Source: Flavobacteriales bacterium (GTDB lineage Bacteria > Bacteroidota > Bacteroidia > Flavobacteriales_F > PHOS-HE28). Taken from it: a DNA stretch of 64,000 nucleotides. The notes beneath the pieces are model-generated. The model was not told the origin of the DNA. It ran no database searches and saw only the letters and a list, made by a program, of their open reading frames with translations. Both the position numbers and the translations under genes were made by a program. Shown in pieces: positions 44,433-53,732 of the stretch. Position 1 is the first letter of the stretch, and the number at the start of each line of letters is the position of its first letter. Location of the stretch: assembly GCA_026129465.1 (NCBI GenBank), contig JAHCIA010000001.1:2307964-2371963 (forward strand), in the 5' to 3' direction.

Positions 44433-44438
44433 TCCCAC

Positions 44439-44999
44439 ATGGAACGCTCCCTGGATCGAGCATTCACCCGGATGGAGCATGAACGGAAGGCGTTCCTGGA
44501 CAGCGTATCGCACCTTCCGGAAGGCCTGCTGGAGCAGGCTCCTGCAACGGGGAAATGGAGCATCGCCCAGATCGTGGTGCATCTGGTGCAGGCCGAGACC
44601 AGCGCTTTGAGCTACCTGCGGAAAAAGCTGCATCATGGCGGCCATGGACCGGTGCGCCTGGCGGGCACCTTTCGCCTGGTCGCGCTCCGTGTGGCGCTTG
44701 CCACGCCGGTGCGGTGGAAGGCCCCGCGCATCATCTCCGATGTTCCGCACACCAGTTGGCAGAATGCCATGATACAGTGGCGGTCGGTGCGTGACGACTG
44801 GCACAGGAGCCTGGAAGACCTTCCCGCAGGCACAGCGGCCCATGGACTCTTCAAACATCCCGTGGCGGGCAAACTCACACTCGCACAGGGCCTTCGCTTC
44901 ATGGCCGTGCATGTGCGCCACCATCATGGGCAGGCCATGCGCCATGCGGGCCTGCTGTCAGGTGGCGGTCGGCGGAAGGTCGGATCCGGTCCATCGTAA
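44439..44999 (+). CDS. DinB-like family protein
   Basis: A 186-residue four-helix-bundle protein of the DinB/YfiT type. The pattern WSIAQIVVHLVQAE, then near the end RFMAVHVRHHHGQAMRH, gives the His residues that hold a metal in many members. Family proteins often act as small thiol or other transferases and are induced by stress; none of these roles can be assigned here. The N-terminus (MERSLDRAFTRMEHERK) starts right after the preceding gene. The last 15 residues are Gly/Ser/Arg-rich. No own promoter is evident. Confidence 0.8.
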   Translation: MERSLDRAFTRMEHERKAFLDSVSHLPEGLLEQAPATGKWSIAQIVVHLVQAETSALSYLRKKLHHGGHGPVRLAGTFRLVALRVALATPVRWKAPRIISDVPHTSWQNAMIQWRSVRDDWHRSLEDLPAGTAAHGLFKHPVAGKLTLAQGLRFMAVHVRHHHGQAMRHAGLLSGGGRRKVGSGPS

Positions 45000-45024
45000 T
45001 TTGGACCTCCGTTCCCCCTTGCCC

Positions 45025-46713
45025 ATGCGCCTTCGCTCCTCCCTGCTGGTGGCTTGTCTCGTCGCGGCCATCCAGGTCTCCGCCGACCACCTCGCCGGTG
45101 GTTCGGTCACTTACGAATGCCTCGGTGGCAATTTCTACCGCATCACGCTCACCATGTACCGCGATTGCCTAGGTACGGAGGTGGTCCCCCAGAACCTGAG
45201 CTTCTCCAACGACTGCGGTGTGAATTTCACCGTGTCCAACATCGTCCACGACGAGGAGGTGTTCGTTGCGCCCGTGTGCGCGGACCAGTCCGGCGATTCC
45301 ACCTGTGACGACGGCCCGTTGTTCGGCATGAAGAAGTATGTGTTCCACAGGGAGCTGTTCCTGAGCCCCTGCTCCGGCTGGCGCATTTTCTGGTCCGTCT
45401 GCTGCCGCCCCACGGTGATCAACGCCAACGGCAATGCCGGCCTGTACATCGTGGCGGGGTTGGACAATACGGAAGGCGCCTGCAACAACTCGCCGTATTT
45501 CACGGACCACATGCCACCTCTGGTGTGCGCCGGGCAGGCCATGCACTATGACCCCATGGTGGTGGAGGCCGATGGTGACAGCCTGGTGTTCAGCCTGGTG
45601 GATGCCCGCTACGCGGCGCCCGTACCCCAGCCGATCTTCTACCAAATTCCCTGGTTCGGCGCCATTCCTTTCACCGACCTGACCATCGATCCCATCACCG
45701 GACGCATCTCCTACCTCCCATCGGTCCAAGGTTCGGTGGTGGTGGTGGTGCAAGTGGATGAATACCAGCCCGGCGGTGCGTGGAAGGGAAGCGTACTGCG
45801 GGACTACATCTTCACCACCACGCCCTGCGACAACAACGTGCCTGCGATCAATGCGGGCACGATCACCTCCGTGGTGGGCGACGGTGTGCTTACCGGCAGT
45901 CGTTCGGCGGCCCTGTGCTCAGGCGGGACAGGATGCATGCAAATGGTCTTCACCGATGTGAACTCCACCCAGGCCTTGGAAGTCTCCTCGAACGTGGAGA
46001 TGGTGCTGCCCGGTGCAGGATTCACCCTCAACGGCACCAATCCCGTGGTGGCCACCATCTGCTGGGATGCGCTCGCCGCGCAACCAGGCACCCGGCATTT
46101 CGGCATCAAGGTGTTGGACAACGCGTGCCCCTATCGCGGCCTGCAGACCTATACCTACACCATGACCATCCACCCCACCCCGGAGCCGTTCGCGGGTGGG
46201 TCGGCGCTGGCTTGTTCCCAGCTGCCTGAATTCTTTCTGGCCGACAGCATGGCCTCCGCGCCGCCACCCGGCGGGGTGTGGACGGACCCCACAGGCACGC
46301 CCCATTCCGGGTGGTTCAACCCCGCCACGGATCCTGCCGGCGCGTATTCGTACACCATCACCTCCTTCCCCAACTGCAAGTCTTTCGCGGAGGTTCAGGT
46401 GACCATGCTGCCGGATGATGATCCATTGTGCGACCTGCTCGGGTTGGAAACGATCGCGGCCGTAGAACTCCGGGTACGCCCCAACCCCATGGCGGATGGC
46501 GCTTGGGTTTCCGGATTGCAGGTTCCCGCCGGATCCGTGGTCCCTTATCTCCTGCTCGACATGCAAGGGGCCGAGCGTTCCCAAGGGACGCTATTGGCCG
46601 GCGGAGCCGGTTCCTGGTTCGCACTGCCTCGGGATCTGGCCAATGGCACCTACCTGCTCGTCTTTCCGACTTCGGCCGTCATTCGTCCCCAACGGGTGGT
46701 GTTGATCCGTTGA
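45025..46713 (+). CDS. Large secreted protein with T9SS type A sorting domain
   Basis: A 562-residue surface or secreted protein. It has a signal peptide (1-20), then a domain beginning ADHLAGGSVTYECLGGNFY and rich in Cys, of a kind often found at the start of Bacteroidota gliding or adhesion proteins. Ig-like segments fill the middle, including a copy of the repeat found in the 8592 protein (GGVWTDPTGTPHSGWFNPATDPAG). The C-terminal type A sorting domain is at about 478-562 (RVRPNPMADG..., ending with a GTYLLVF strand). It should be exported by the T9SS. The start at 45025 begins the signal peptide. The preceding DinB-like gene is 25 bases upstream. Confidence 0.82.
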   Translation: MRLRSSLLVACLVAAIQVSADHLAGGSVTYECLGGNFYRITLTMYRDCLGTEVVPQNLSFSNDCGVNFTVSNIVHDEEVFVAPVCADQSGDSTCDDGPLFGMKKYVFHRELFLSPCSGWRIFWSVCCRPTVINANGNAGLYIVAGLDNTEGACNNSPYFTDHMPPLVCAGQAMHYDPMVVEADGDSLVFSLVDARYAAPVPQPIFYQIPWFGAIPFTDLTIDPITGRISYLPSVQGSVVVVVQVDEYQPGGAWKGSVLRDYIFTTTPCDNNVPAINAGTITSVVGDGVLTGSRSAALCSGGTGCMQMVFTDVNSTQALEVSSNVEMVLPGAGFTLNGTNPVVATICWDALAAQPGTRHFGIKVLDNACPYRGLQTYTYTMTIHPTPEPFAGGSALACSQLPEFFLADSMASAPPPGGVWTDPTGTPHSGWFNPATDPAGAYSYTITSFPNCKSFAEVQVTMLPDDDPLCDLLGLETIAAVELRVRPNPMADGAWVSGLQVPAGSVVPYLLLDMQGAERSQGTLLAGGAGSWFALPRDLANGTYLLVFPTSAVIRPQRVVLIR

Positions 46714-46751
46714 TCCTTTGAACCCGGGCGGCCGCCAGATGTTCAACTTTC

Positions 46752-47672
46752 ATGGCACGCACCCTCATCACCGGCGGCACTGGCTTATTGGGCCGCGCCT
46801 TGGGCAAGGCCTTGGTGGCCCAGGGACATGACGTGCGCATGCTTGGCCGCCGGGCGGGCGGCGTGGATGGCATCCCCGTGCTGGTTTGGGACCCTTCACG
46901 TCGCACGATGGATCCGGGCGCATTGGAAGGTGTGGAGCGCATCGTCCATCTCGCTGGCGCCGGCATCGCGGACAAACGCTGGAGTGGAAGCCGTGTGCGG
47001 GAGTTGATCGCGAGCCGGGCGGACAGTGCCGAATTCCTGCTGGAACTAACGCGGACCATGGACGTGCGGCCCGAGGTGATCGTCAGCTCCGCAGGCATCG
47101 ATCGCTATGGAGCCAGCACATCGGATGCGATACTCACGGAGGACGACCCTCCCGGTAACGACACCATCGGGCGCATCTGCCAGGCTTGGGAGAGCGCCGT
47201 GGACCGCTGGGAAGGCACTTGCCGCACCGTAAAGCTGCGCCTGCCCATCGTATTGGCCCGCGAGGGCGGCGCCTTGCCGCGCATGGCCACACCGGTGCGC
47301 TGGGGCTTGGGGGCACCTTTGGGCACTGGTCGCCAATGGATGAACTGGGTGCATATCGATGATGCGGTGCGGGCCTTCGTGCATGCCTTGGATGATGGGG
47401 GCATGTCGGGTGCGTACCATGTCACCTCATCCGATCCCAAGCGCAACAGGGACTTCATGCGAGAATTGGCCAGGGCGCTGCATAAGCCCTTCATCCTGCC
47501 TGCGGTCCCCGGTTTCGCGCTTCGCCTGGTGCTGGGGGGCATGGCCACCGTGCTGCTGAACGGGACGCGCGCCAGCCATGGCAAGCTGCTCGCCACAGGC
47601 TTCCAGTTGAAGCACCCCACGCTACGCGAAGCGCTGGGCGACCTGCTCGGCTCCCACGTCCGGAACGCCTGA
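46752..47672 (+). CDS. TIGR01777 family NAD(P)-dependent epimerase-like protein
   Basis: A 306-residue extended short-chain dehydrogenase. The Rossmann nucleotide motif TGGTGLLGR is at 7-15, VHLAGAGIADKRWS at about 70-83, and the family pattern SSAGIDRYGASTSDA follows; the C-terminal DUF1731 segment is at about 255-306. The usual active-site Tyr-x-x-x-Lys is replaced by Y-G in this family, and its reaction is not established. Homologues occur in division-linked or envelope contexts (SULA/YfcH). The gene is separated from the large protein gene by a bidirectional hairpin. Confidence 0.88.
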   Translation: MARTLITGGTGLLGRALGKALVAQGHDVRMLGRRAGGVDGIPVLVWDPSRRTMDPGALEGVERIVHLAGAGIADKRWSGSRVRELIASRADSAEFLLELTRTMDVRPEVIVSSAGIDRYGASTSDAILTEDDPPGNDTIGRICQAWESAVDRWEGTCRTVKLRLPIVLAREGGALPRMATPVRWGLGAPLGTGRQWMNWVHIDDAVRAFVHALDDGGMSGAYHVTSSDPKRNRDFMRELARALHKPFILPAVPGFALRLVLGGMATVLLNGTRASHGKLLATGFQLKHPTLREALGDLLGSHVRNA

Positions 47673-47679
47673 AAAGCGA

Positions 47680-47709
47680 AAGGCCGCCACGCTTGCGCGC
47701 GGCGGCCTT
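47680..47709. terminator. Bidirectional terminator between converging genes
   Basis: A 9-bp stem (47680-47688 with 47701-47709) with a 12-base loop that itself can pair, ending in AA/TT on the two sides, 7 bases after the epimerase stop and 20 bases from the 47729 stop. Confidence 0.6.
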
Positions 47710-47728
47710 CCACACAGGAACTGTCGGC

Positions 47729-50700
47729 CTACTTCTGCACCACGAATCGCTTCTCGTGCGTGCCGAAGCCACCATTGATGCGCATGACGTAGGTGCCCGG
47801 GGCAAGCACACCCGAGAGGCTCAGGAGCGCCGGGGCGCCTGGGACCATCACATGCTGGCCTGTGTGCATCAGACGGCCGGTCATGTCATAGACCTCCACC
47901 TGCACCCTGCCGGCATCAGCCGTATAGAGCAGGGAGATGTCGCCATTGCCGGGGTTCGGGAACAGCGTCCAGACACCCTCGCCCGCAACATCCGCCACAC
48001 CCACGCCTTGCTCGATCTTCACCGAGTAGTCCTCCACCTGTCCGTAAGTGGACAGGCCGCAGGGCGTGTTGTTGGGGACGTTGGGATAGCTGCTGCCATC
48101 GTGCATGTCCACCAGGCGCACACGCATCTTGGTGACACCCAGGACCGCGTTACCCGGGATGGTGATGTCGCCCGTGTAGGGACCCACACCCATGGCGGAT
48201 ACGAAGGCCAGTTCGGTATCCTCGAAGGTCCCGTTCTGGTTCCAATCGATCCACACATACACCTGGTCCTCGGAGAAGGTGTTGCTGCCGGTGACACTGA
48301 TCGGATAGGTCACATTCAGCTCCACGTTGGCCTGGAGCTCCGTGAAGTCCTCGTAGCCCGCGTTGGAGTCCGAATCGTTGTTCAGGTCGGAGAAGGTCAC
48401 GTTGCTGATCTTTTCGAAAAGTTCGGACTCGGCACCCACCGGTTCGCAATCGGTGCTGCCCGGGCAATCGGTCACACCGGCGCAGACGCCACCCGCGTTG
48501 GCGTTGTCAATGGCCGCACCGGCGCAGATGCCATCCCATGCGGTATCGCAGCAGAAGGGATCGGCGGCACAGATAACCGCCTGGCAACCGGCATCATCAC
48601 AGCCTGGGGTTCCATTGGCGGAGCAGCAAGGACCAGTGGGCGTTGAACCGCAAGGCACCGTGCTCACGTTCAATACATAGGGACCACCCGGCTGCGAGAT
48701 GACCGGCACCCAGTAGGTACCGGGCTGCAGGTTCAGGTACAGGAGGATGATGTTGCCATCCGAGCAGGTGAACGACCAGGACGTGGAGAAGATGAAGTTG
48801 CCGGGGAATTCAGCCGGGCAACCCGATGAGATACCGATGAACATCGGATCGAACACGATGGGCGAACCGCACAGATCGATCGTCACATCGGCGCACTCGG
48901 TGATGGTGAAGGCCTCCCACACTTGGGGGGCACCGTAGGTCTGGCCAACGGAACTATCCGTACCTCCAAGCGAGTTGCCGGTGAAGGTGTCAGCACCCGG
49001 TACCGGGATCAGCACGGGCACCACGTCGTCGCAATCGTTGTTGGCAGGTGGTTCGGTGAACCCTGGGCAGTCGCTCACATCGGCGCAGACCCCGCCTTGG
49101 ACGGCGTTGTTCAATGCGGCACCAGCGCAGAGGCCATCCCACTGCGTGTTGCAGCAGAAGGGATCGGCAGCGCAGATGAGGGCCTGGCAGGCCGGGTCTT
49201 CGCAGCCCGGGGTGCCATTGGCCGTGCAGCAGGGGCCGTCACCCGGAGGAGGCGGGCCGCTGGGGCAATCGCTTGCTCCATTGCATACGCCTCCAACATT
49301 GGCGTTGTTGACCGCCGCACCAGCGCAGATGCCATCCCACTGCGTGTTGCAGCAGAAGGGATCATTGGCGCAGATCACGGCTTGGCAGGCGGGATCTTCG
49401 CAACCCGGGGTGCCATTGGCCGTGCAGCACGGGCCGTCACCCGGAGGCGGCGGGCCGCTAGGGCAATCGCTTACTCCGTTGCACACGCCACCGATGTTGG
49501 CGTTGTTGACCGCCGCACCAGCGCAGATGCCATCCCACTGCGTGCTGCAGCAGAAGGCATCATTGGCACAGATCGCGGCCTGGCAGGCGGCATCCTCACA
49601 GCCGATACCCGGGTGTGCCGAGCAGCATGGGCCGCCAGGAGGCGGTTCGCCGCAGACCGCAGTGCTGATATTGAGCACATAGGGACCACCGGGCTGGGAA
49701 ATGATCGGCACCCAGTACGTACCGGGTTGCAGATTCAGGTAGGTGGCCACGATGTTGGCATTGGGGCAGCTGAAGGCCCAGGAATTGGCGAAGATGAAGT
49801 TGCCCGGGAACTCAGCGGGGCATCCCGAGGAGATGCCGATGAACATCGGGTCGAACACGATCGATGAACCGCACAGGTCGAGGGTCACATCAGCACACTC
49901 GGTGATGGTGAACGCCTCCCACACTTGGGCGGCGCCATAGGACTGTCCCACGGAAGTGTCGGTACCACCCAGCGAATTGCCCGTAAAGCCCTGCGAACCC
50001 GGCACCGGGATCGCCACAGGCGTCACATCCGAGCAGTCGTTGTTGGCAGGTGGTTCGGTGAAGCCGGGGCAATCGCTCACATCGGCACAGACCCCGCCAG
50101 CAAGCGCATTGTCCACTGCGGCTCCGGCGCAGATGCCGTCCCATTGCGTGTTGCAGCAGAAGGGGTCGGCCGCGCAGATGAGCGCCTGACAGGCCGCATC
50201 ACTGCAGCCGGTGCCCGGATGCGCGGTGCAGCAGGTGCCACCCGGGGGGGGCGGGCCGCCTGGGCAGTCGCTCACGCCGTTGCAGACTCCTCCACTGTTG
50301 GCATTGGCCACCGCATCACCGGCGCATAGGCCATCCCACTGCGTGTCGCAGCAGAAAGGATCGGCGGCACAAATGGCGGCTTGGCAAGCGGCGTTCTCAC
50401 AGCCGGTGCCGGTATGGGCAGTGCAGCACGGACCACCCGGAGGGGGTGGGCCACTGGAGCAGCTCAGGGTTAGTGTTCCATCACCAACGGCGCCGTTGTA
50501 GCCGGCCACGCGGATCCAGTAGGAGGTGCCGGCTGTGACCGCGAAGGTGACCGTGCTTTGCAGGCCGCAGGCGTCATCGTTGCATGCCAATTCGGCACCA
50601 TCGCAGGCGCTGAAGGCCCCCAGGGTGGTGTCGAAAGTGGCGCCAGCGCAGGTCGTGGCCGTGGCCGTTCCGTCGCAGGTGGCCACATAGCGGAACCACA

Positions 50701-51712
50701 CGTCCGTGTTGTCATTGAAGGCACAGCTGGTGATGTCCGTGCCGGTGGAGCCCAGGTTGGAGAAGGGCGTGGCACCGTCGCCGATGAGGATGGCGTTGTT
50801 GCAATCGTCGTTGCTCGGTGCACCTGCGCAAGCCACCGTGCTGATGTTCAAGGTGTATGGGCCGCCGGGCTGGGCGATCACCGGCACCCAATAGGATCCG
50901 GGCTGCAGGTTGTAGAAGAACATGCTGATGTTGCCATCGGCACAGCTGAAGGCCCAGGAGGTGGAGAAGACATAGTTGTCCGGGAAACCGGCCGGGCAAC
51001 CCGAGGAGATGCCGATGAACATCGGATCGAAGATCTGCGGCGACCCGCAGAGGTCGATGGTCACATCAGCGCACTCGGTGATGGTGAAGGCTTCCCACAC
51101 CTGGGGGGCGCCGTAGGATGCCCCGATGGAGCTGTCGGTGGCGCCGAAGGAGTCACCACTGAAAGAATCGCTTCCAGGTACAGCGATGGCCGTGGGGGTG
51201 ACGTTGCTACAGTCGTTGTTGGCGGGGAAGGAACTCTCGTCCTGGCAAAGCATGGTCAGGGTGCCGCTACCAGAGGCGCCATTGTAGCCAGAGACGCGCA
51301 CCCAATAGGAAGTACCAGCCGTGACATTGAAGGTGATCGTGCTCTGCAGGCCGCAAGCATCATCGTTGCAGGCCAGTTCGGCACCGCCACAGGCGGAAAA
51401 GGCAGCCAGGGCCGTGTCATAAGTGGCGGCTCCACAGGTGGTAGCCGTGGCCACGCCCGTGCAGCTGGCCACATAGCGGAACCACACGTCCACGTTGTCA
51501 CTGAAAGTGCATGAGGTGATGTCCGCGCCGGTGGCGCCCGAGGTGACGAAAGGTGTGGGGCCGTCACCGATCAGGGTGGCGTTGTTGCAGTCATCGTTCG
51601 CCGGTGGTTGCGCCATGGCGCTGGAAGCCACAAACAGGAAGAACCCGAGCATGGCGGCCCAGCGACAACATCCGGCCAAGCCGGAGAGGGGCTTAGCGTA
51701 AGCGTTTCTCAT
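47729..51712 (-). CDS. 1327-residue modular cysteine-rich secreted protein with GEVED domain and T9SS type A sorting domain
   Basis: After a signal peptide (to about 50) the protein is built from modules. Two prepeptidase-C-like domains (A, at about 51-154 and 299-417) share CNNA-LIGDG and DVWFRY. Three B modules (about 157-297, 551-684, 889-1020) share VWEAFTITECADVT and a PGSYWVPV or PGTYWVPI strand. Six Cys-rich C modules (about 419-477, 487-545, 691-749, 759-818, 826-887, 1026-1084) share CCTA/CCSA, GC-D-ACQ, ICAxDPFCC and QWDG-CAG. A GEVED domain (about 1101-1231, WIDWNQNGTFEDTE) precedes a type A sorting domain (1247-1327, FPNPGNGD). The T9SS should place it on the surface; a binding or matrix role is likely. 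The start at 51712 begins the signal peptide. Confidence 0.85.
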   Translation of the reverse strand: MRNAYAKPLSGLAGCCRWAAMLGFFLFVASSAMAQPPANDDCNNATLIGDGPTPFVTSGATGADITSCTFSDNVDVWFRYVASCTGVATATTCGAATYDTALAAFSACGGAELACNDDACGLQSTITFNVTAGTSYWVRVSGYNGASGSGTLTMLCQDESSFPANNDCSNVTPTAIAVPGSDSFSGDSFGATDSSIGASYGAPQVWEAFTITECADVTIDLCGSPQIFDPMFIGISSGCPAGFPDNYVFSTSWAFSCADGNISMFFYNLQPGSYWVPVIAQPGGPYTLNISTVACAGAPSNDDCNNAILIGDGATPFSNLGSTGTDITSCAFNDNTDVWFRYVATCDGTATATTCAGATFDTTLGAFSACDGAELACNDDACGLQSTVTFAVTAGTSYWIRVAGYNGAVGDGTLTLSCSSGPPPPGGPCCTAHTGTGCENAACQAAICAADPFCCDTQWDGLCAGDAVANANSGGVCNGVSDCPGGPPPPGGTCCTAHPGTGCSDAACQALICAADPFCCNTQWDGICAGAAVDNALAGGVCADVSDCPGFTEPPANNDCSDVTPVAIPVPGSQGFTGNSLGGTDTSVGQSYGAAQVWEAFTITECADVTLDLCGSSIVFDPMFIGISSGCPAEFPGNFIFANSWAFSCPNANIVATYLNLQPGTYWVPIISQPGGPYVLNISTAVCGEPPPGGPCCSAHPGIGCEDAACQAAICANDAFCCSTQWDGICAGAAVNNANIGGVCNGVSDCPSGPPPPGDGPCCTANGTPGCEDPACQAVICANDPFCCNTQWDGICAGAAVNNANVGGVCNGASDCPSGPPPPGDGPCCTANGTPGCEDPACQALICAADPFCCNTQWDGLCAGAALNNAVQGGVCADVSDCPGFTEPPANNDCDDVVPVLIPVPGADTFTGNSLGGTDSSVGQTYGAPQVWEAFTITECADVTIDLCGSPIVFDPMFIGISSGCPAEFPGNFIFSTSWSFTCSDGNIILLYLNLQPGTYWVPVISQPGGPYVLNVSTVPCGSTPTGPCCSANGTPGCDDAGCQAVICAADPFCCDTAWDGICAGAAIDNANAGGVCAGVTDCPGSTDCEPVGAESELFEKISNVTFSDLNNDSDSNAGYEDFTELQANVELNVTYPISVTGSNTFSEDQVYVWIDWNQNGTFEDTELAFVSAMGVGPYTGDITIPGNAVLGVTKMRVRLVDMHDGSSYPNVPNNTPCGLSTYGQVEDYSVKIEQGVGVADVAGEGVWTLFPNPGNGDISLLYTADAGRVQVEVYDMTGRLMHTGQHVMVPGAPALLSLSGVLAPGTYVMRINGGFGTHEKRFVVQK
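48450..50460 (-). repeat. Cys-rich module repeats, near-identical 198-bp tandem copies in the middle
   Basis: Six C modules of about 60-66 codons. Three neighbouring copies recur at an exact 198-bp period, marked by the shared block GCCATCCCAC at 49133, 49331 and 49529 (plus strand). The copies at 49133 and 49331 keep long identical stretches around it, which indicates recent duplication. Confidence 0.85.
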
Positions 51713-51909
51713 GTGTATTGGGTTTGTTGGTTTCAAAGTCGGTCGAAGGCTTGTGGCCATTCCTTCACTTCACCGGGCCGCCCACAACAGGGACCGCCCA
51801 AGCGGAGGTGTTCCACATGGGCGGTAAAGATGCGCTGGTGCAGGTAGATATGCAAGGCGATCGACGAAGATGCCCGTTCAGGAGGACCCGAACGACTTTC
51901 AAGGTCGGC
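51713..51909. other. Spacer upstream of the modular secreted gene
   Basis: 197 bases without a credible gene. A CGACTTTG near-match to the -7 box on the minus strand at 51738-51745 is a possible promoter for the 51712 gene. Confidence 0.35.
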
Positions 51910-52863
51910 TCAAGAAAGACGAGCCATCAGCGACCTCGCCAGGCCAGCCAAGGCATCCAGCTTTTGCCCCGGGGCACCACAGCGTTCCAAGGCCCCGATG
52001 GCCATCTGCTCGTGTCCGGCAACTACTTCCTCGGCGGCCTGGGGTACGCCCAACTCGGACAAGGCATGCCGCATGGCGGGCACATCCCGTTCCGCCGCAG
52101 GAAGCGCCAACTGGCTGGCCAACAAGCTCTTTCCCACACGACTTTCCCGGGCCAAGCCCTCGATCAGCAACCAGGTCTTCTTGCCGGCCCGCAGGTCGCC
52201 CCCGCTTTGCTTGCCCACCCGGTCCGGGTCTCCGAAGGCATCCAACAGATCATCGCGCAATTGGAAGGCGATGCCCAACTGCTCCCCGAAGTGGCCGATG
52301 TGGTCGACGTCCTCCTTGGAAGCCCCGGCCCTGATCGCCCCGATGCGCAGGGCACCGGCCAGCAGAACGGCGGTCTTCAAGCGGATCATCTCCATGTACT
52401 CCTCCAGCCCCACATGGGTCCGTGTCTCGAAGGCCATGTCCTGCTGCTGACCCTCGCACACCCAGAGGGCATGGCGGCTGAACTCCTCCGCGATCGCGGG
52501 GTCGCGGGCCATCAACTGGTAGGCCTTCACCAGCATCGCATCACCACTGAGAATGGCCGTGTTCACATCCCACTTCATGTGCACGGTGGGCCGGCCGCGC
52601 CGCAAGGGGGCCTGGTCCATGATGTCGTCGTGCATCAAAGTGAAGTTGTGGAAGAGTTCGATGCCCAGAGCTTCCTGAAGCGCTTCGGCCGGGGCGCCAC
52701 CGAAGGCTTCGCAAGCCATCAGGGTGGCCACCGGGCGAACCCGCTTGGCGGGCAGGCGCATGAGGTAGGCCATGGGGCCATAGAGTCCGTCATCCGGCAG
52801 AACATCCGCCCAGGCCGCGATCTCGCGGTCCACCAAGGTGCGCAGGTCCTGGAAGGAGGTCAT
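51910..52863 (-). CDS. Polyprenyl (geranylgeranyl/farnesyl-type) diphosphate synthase
   Basis: A 317-residue all-helical enzyme of the trans-prenyl synthase family that adds isoprenyl units to an allylic diphosphate. The first Asp-rich motif ([15 protein letters not shown]) and second ([11 protein letters not shown]) are intact, with [10 protein letters not shown] between them. In such enzymes the residues before the first motif limit chain length; here [11 protein letters not shown] suggests a short to medium chain, but the product is not proved. Lipid carriers and quinone side chains are usual uses. The start overlaps the stop of rfbA by 4 bases (ATGA). Confidence 0.93.
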   Translation of the reverse strand: MTSFQDLRTLVDREIAAWADVLPDDGLYGPMAYLMRLPAKRVRPVATLMACEAFGGAPAEALQEALGIELFHNFTLMHDDIMDQAPLRRGRPTVHMKWDVNTAILSGDAMLVKAYQLMARDPAIAEEFSRHALWVCEGQQQDMAFETRTHVGLEEYMEMIRLKTAVLLAGALRIGAIRAGASKEDVDHIGHFGEQLGIAFQLRDDLLDAFGDPDRVGKQSGGDLRAGKKTWLLIEGLARESRVGKSLLASQLALPAAERDVPAMRHALSELGVPQAAEEVVAGHEQMAIGALERCGAPGQKLDALAGLARSLMARLS

Positions 52864-53732
52864 GCCGTTCGGCGGGACAGCATCTTCATCAGGTACTCGC
52901 CATAGCCGCTCTTGAGGAGTGGACGTGCCAGGGCCTCCAACTGTTCATCGGTGATGAAACCCCGCTTCCAGGCGATCTCCTCGATGCAGCCGATCCGCAG
53001 CCCCTGCCGCTCCTCGATCACCTGCACGAACTGCGCGGCCTGCATCAGGGAGCGGAAGGTGCCCGTGTCCAGCCAGGCCGTGCCACGATCGAGGATCTCC
53101 ACCTTCAACCGGCCCTGCCGCAGGTATTCCCGGTTCACATCGGTGATCTCGTACTCGCCGCGCGCGCTCGGCTTCAGCCCCGCAGCGATGTCCAGCACGG
53201 TGTTGTCATAGAAGTAGAGGCCGGGCACGGCATAGTTGCTCTTGGGCACGGCGGGTTTCTCCTCGATGCTCAACGCCCGGTTCTCCGCATCGAACTCCAC
53301 CACGCCGTAGCGTTCGGGATCGCTCACGTGGTAGGCGAAGACGAGACCACCCTGCGGATCGGTGTGCTCCGCCAGCATGCGGCCCAGGCCTCGGCCGTAG
53401 AAGATGTTGTCGCCCAGGATCAGCGCCACGCTGTCGCTGCCCACGAACTCGCGGCCGATGACGAAGGCCTGCGCCAGCCCGTTCGGCACCGGCTGCTCGG
53501 CGTAGCTGAATGAACAACCCAGCTGAGCGCCATCGCCCAACAGCTTGCGGAAGCTGGGCAGATCGTGCGGGGTGCTGATGATGAGGATCTCCCGGATGCC
53601 CGATGCCAGCAGGGTGCTGAGCGGGTAATAGATCATGGGCTTGTCGTACACGGGCATCAACTGCTTGCTCACCGCCAGGGTGAGGGGATGCAGCCGCGTG
53701 CCCGATCCGCCGGCCAGGATGATGCCTTTCAT
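52860..53732 (-). CDS. rfbA: Glucose-1-phosphate thymidylyltransferase
   Basis: A 290-residue nucleotidyltransferase that makes dTDP-glucose from dTTP and glucose-1-phosphate, the first step to dTDP-rhamnose and related surface sugars. The N-terminal [20 protein letters not shown] loop, [12 protein letters not shown] and the FVEKP-like [14 protein letters not shown] stretch are intact. Length is normal. rfbB, rfbC and rfbD are not in the window. It overlaps the RND transporter stop and the prenyl synthase start by 4 bases each, so all three are translationally coupled. Confidence 0.95.
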   Translation of the reverse strand: MKGIILAGGSGTRLHPLTLAVSKQLMPVYDKPMIYYPLSTLLASGIREILIISTPHDLPSFRKLLGDGAQLGCSFSYAEQPVPNGLAQAFVIGREFVGSDSVALILGDNIFYGRGLGRMLAEHTDPQGGLVFAYHVSDPERYGVVEFDAENRALSIEEKPAVPKSNYAVPGLYFYDNTVLDIAAGLKPSARGEYEITDVNREYLRQGRLKVEILDRGTAWLDTGTFRSLMQAAQFVQVIEERQGLRIGCIEEIAWKRGFITDEQLEALARPLLKSGYGEYLMKMLSRRTA

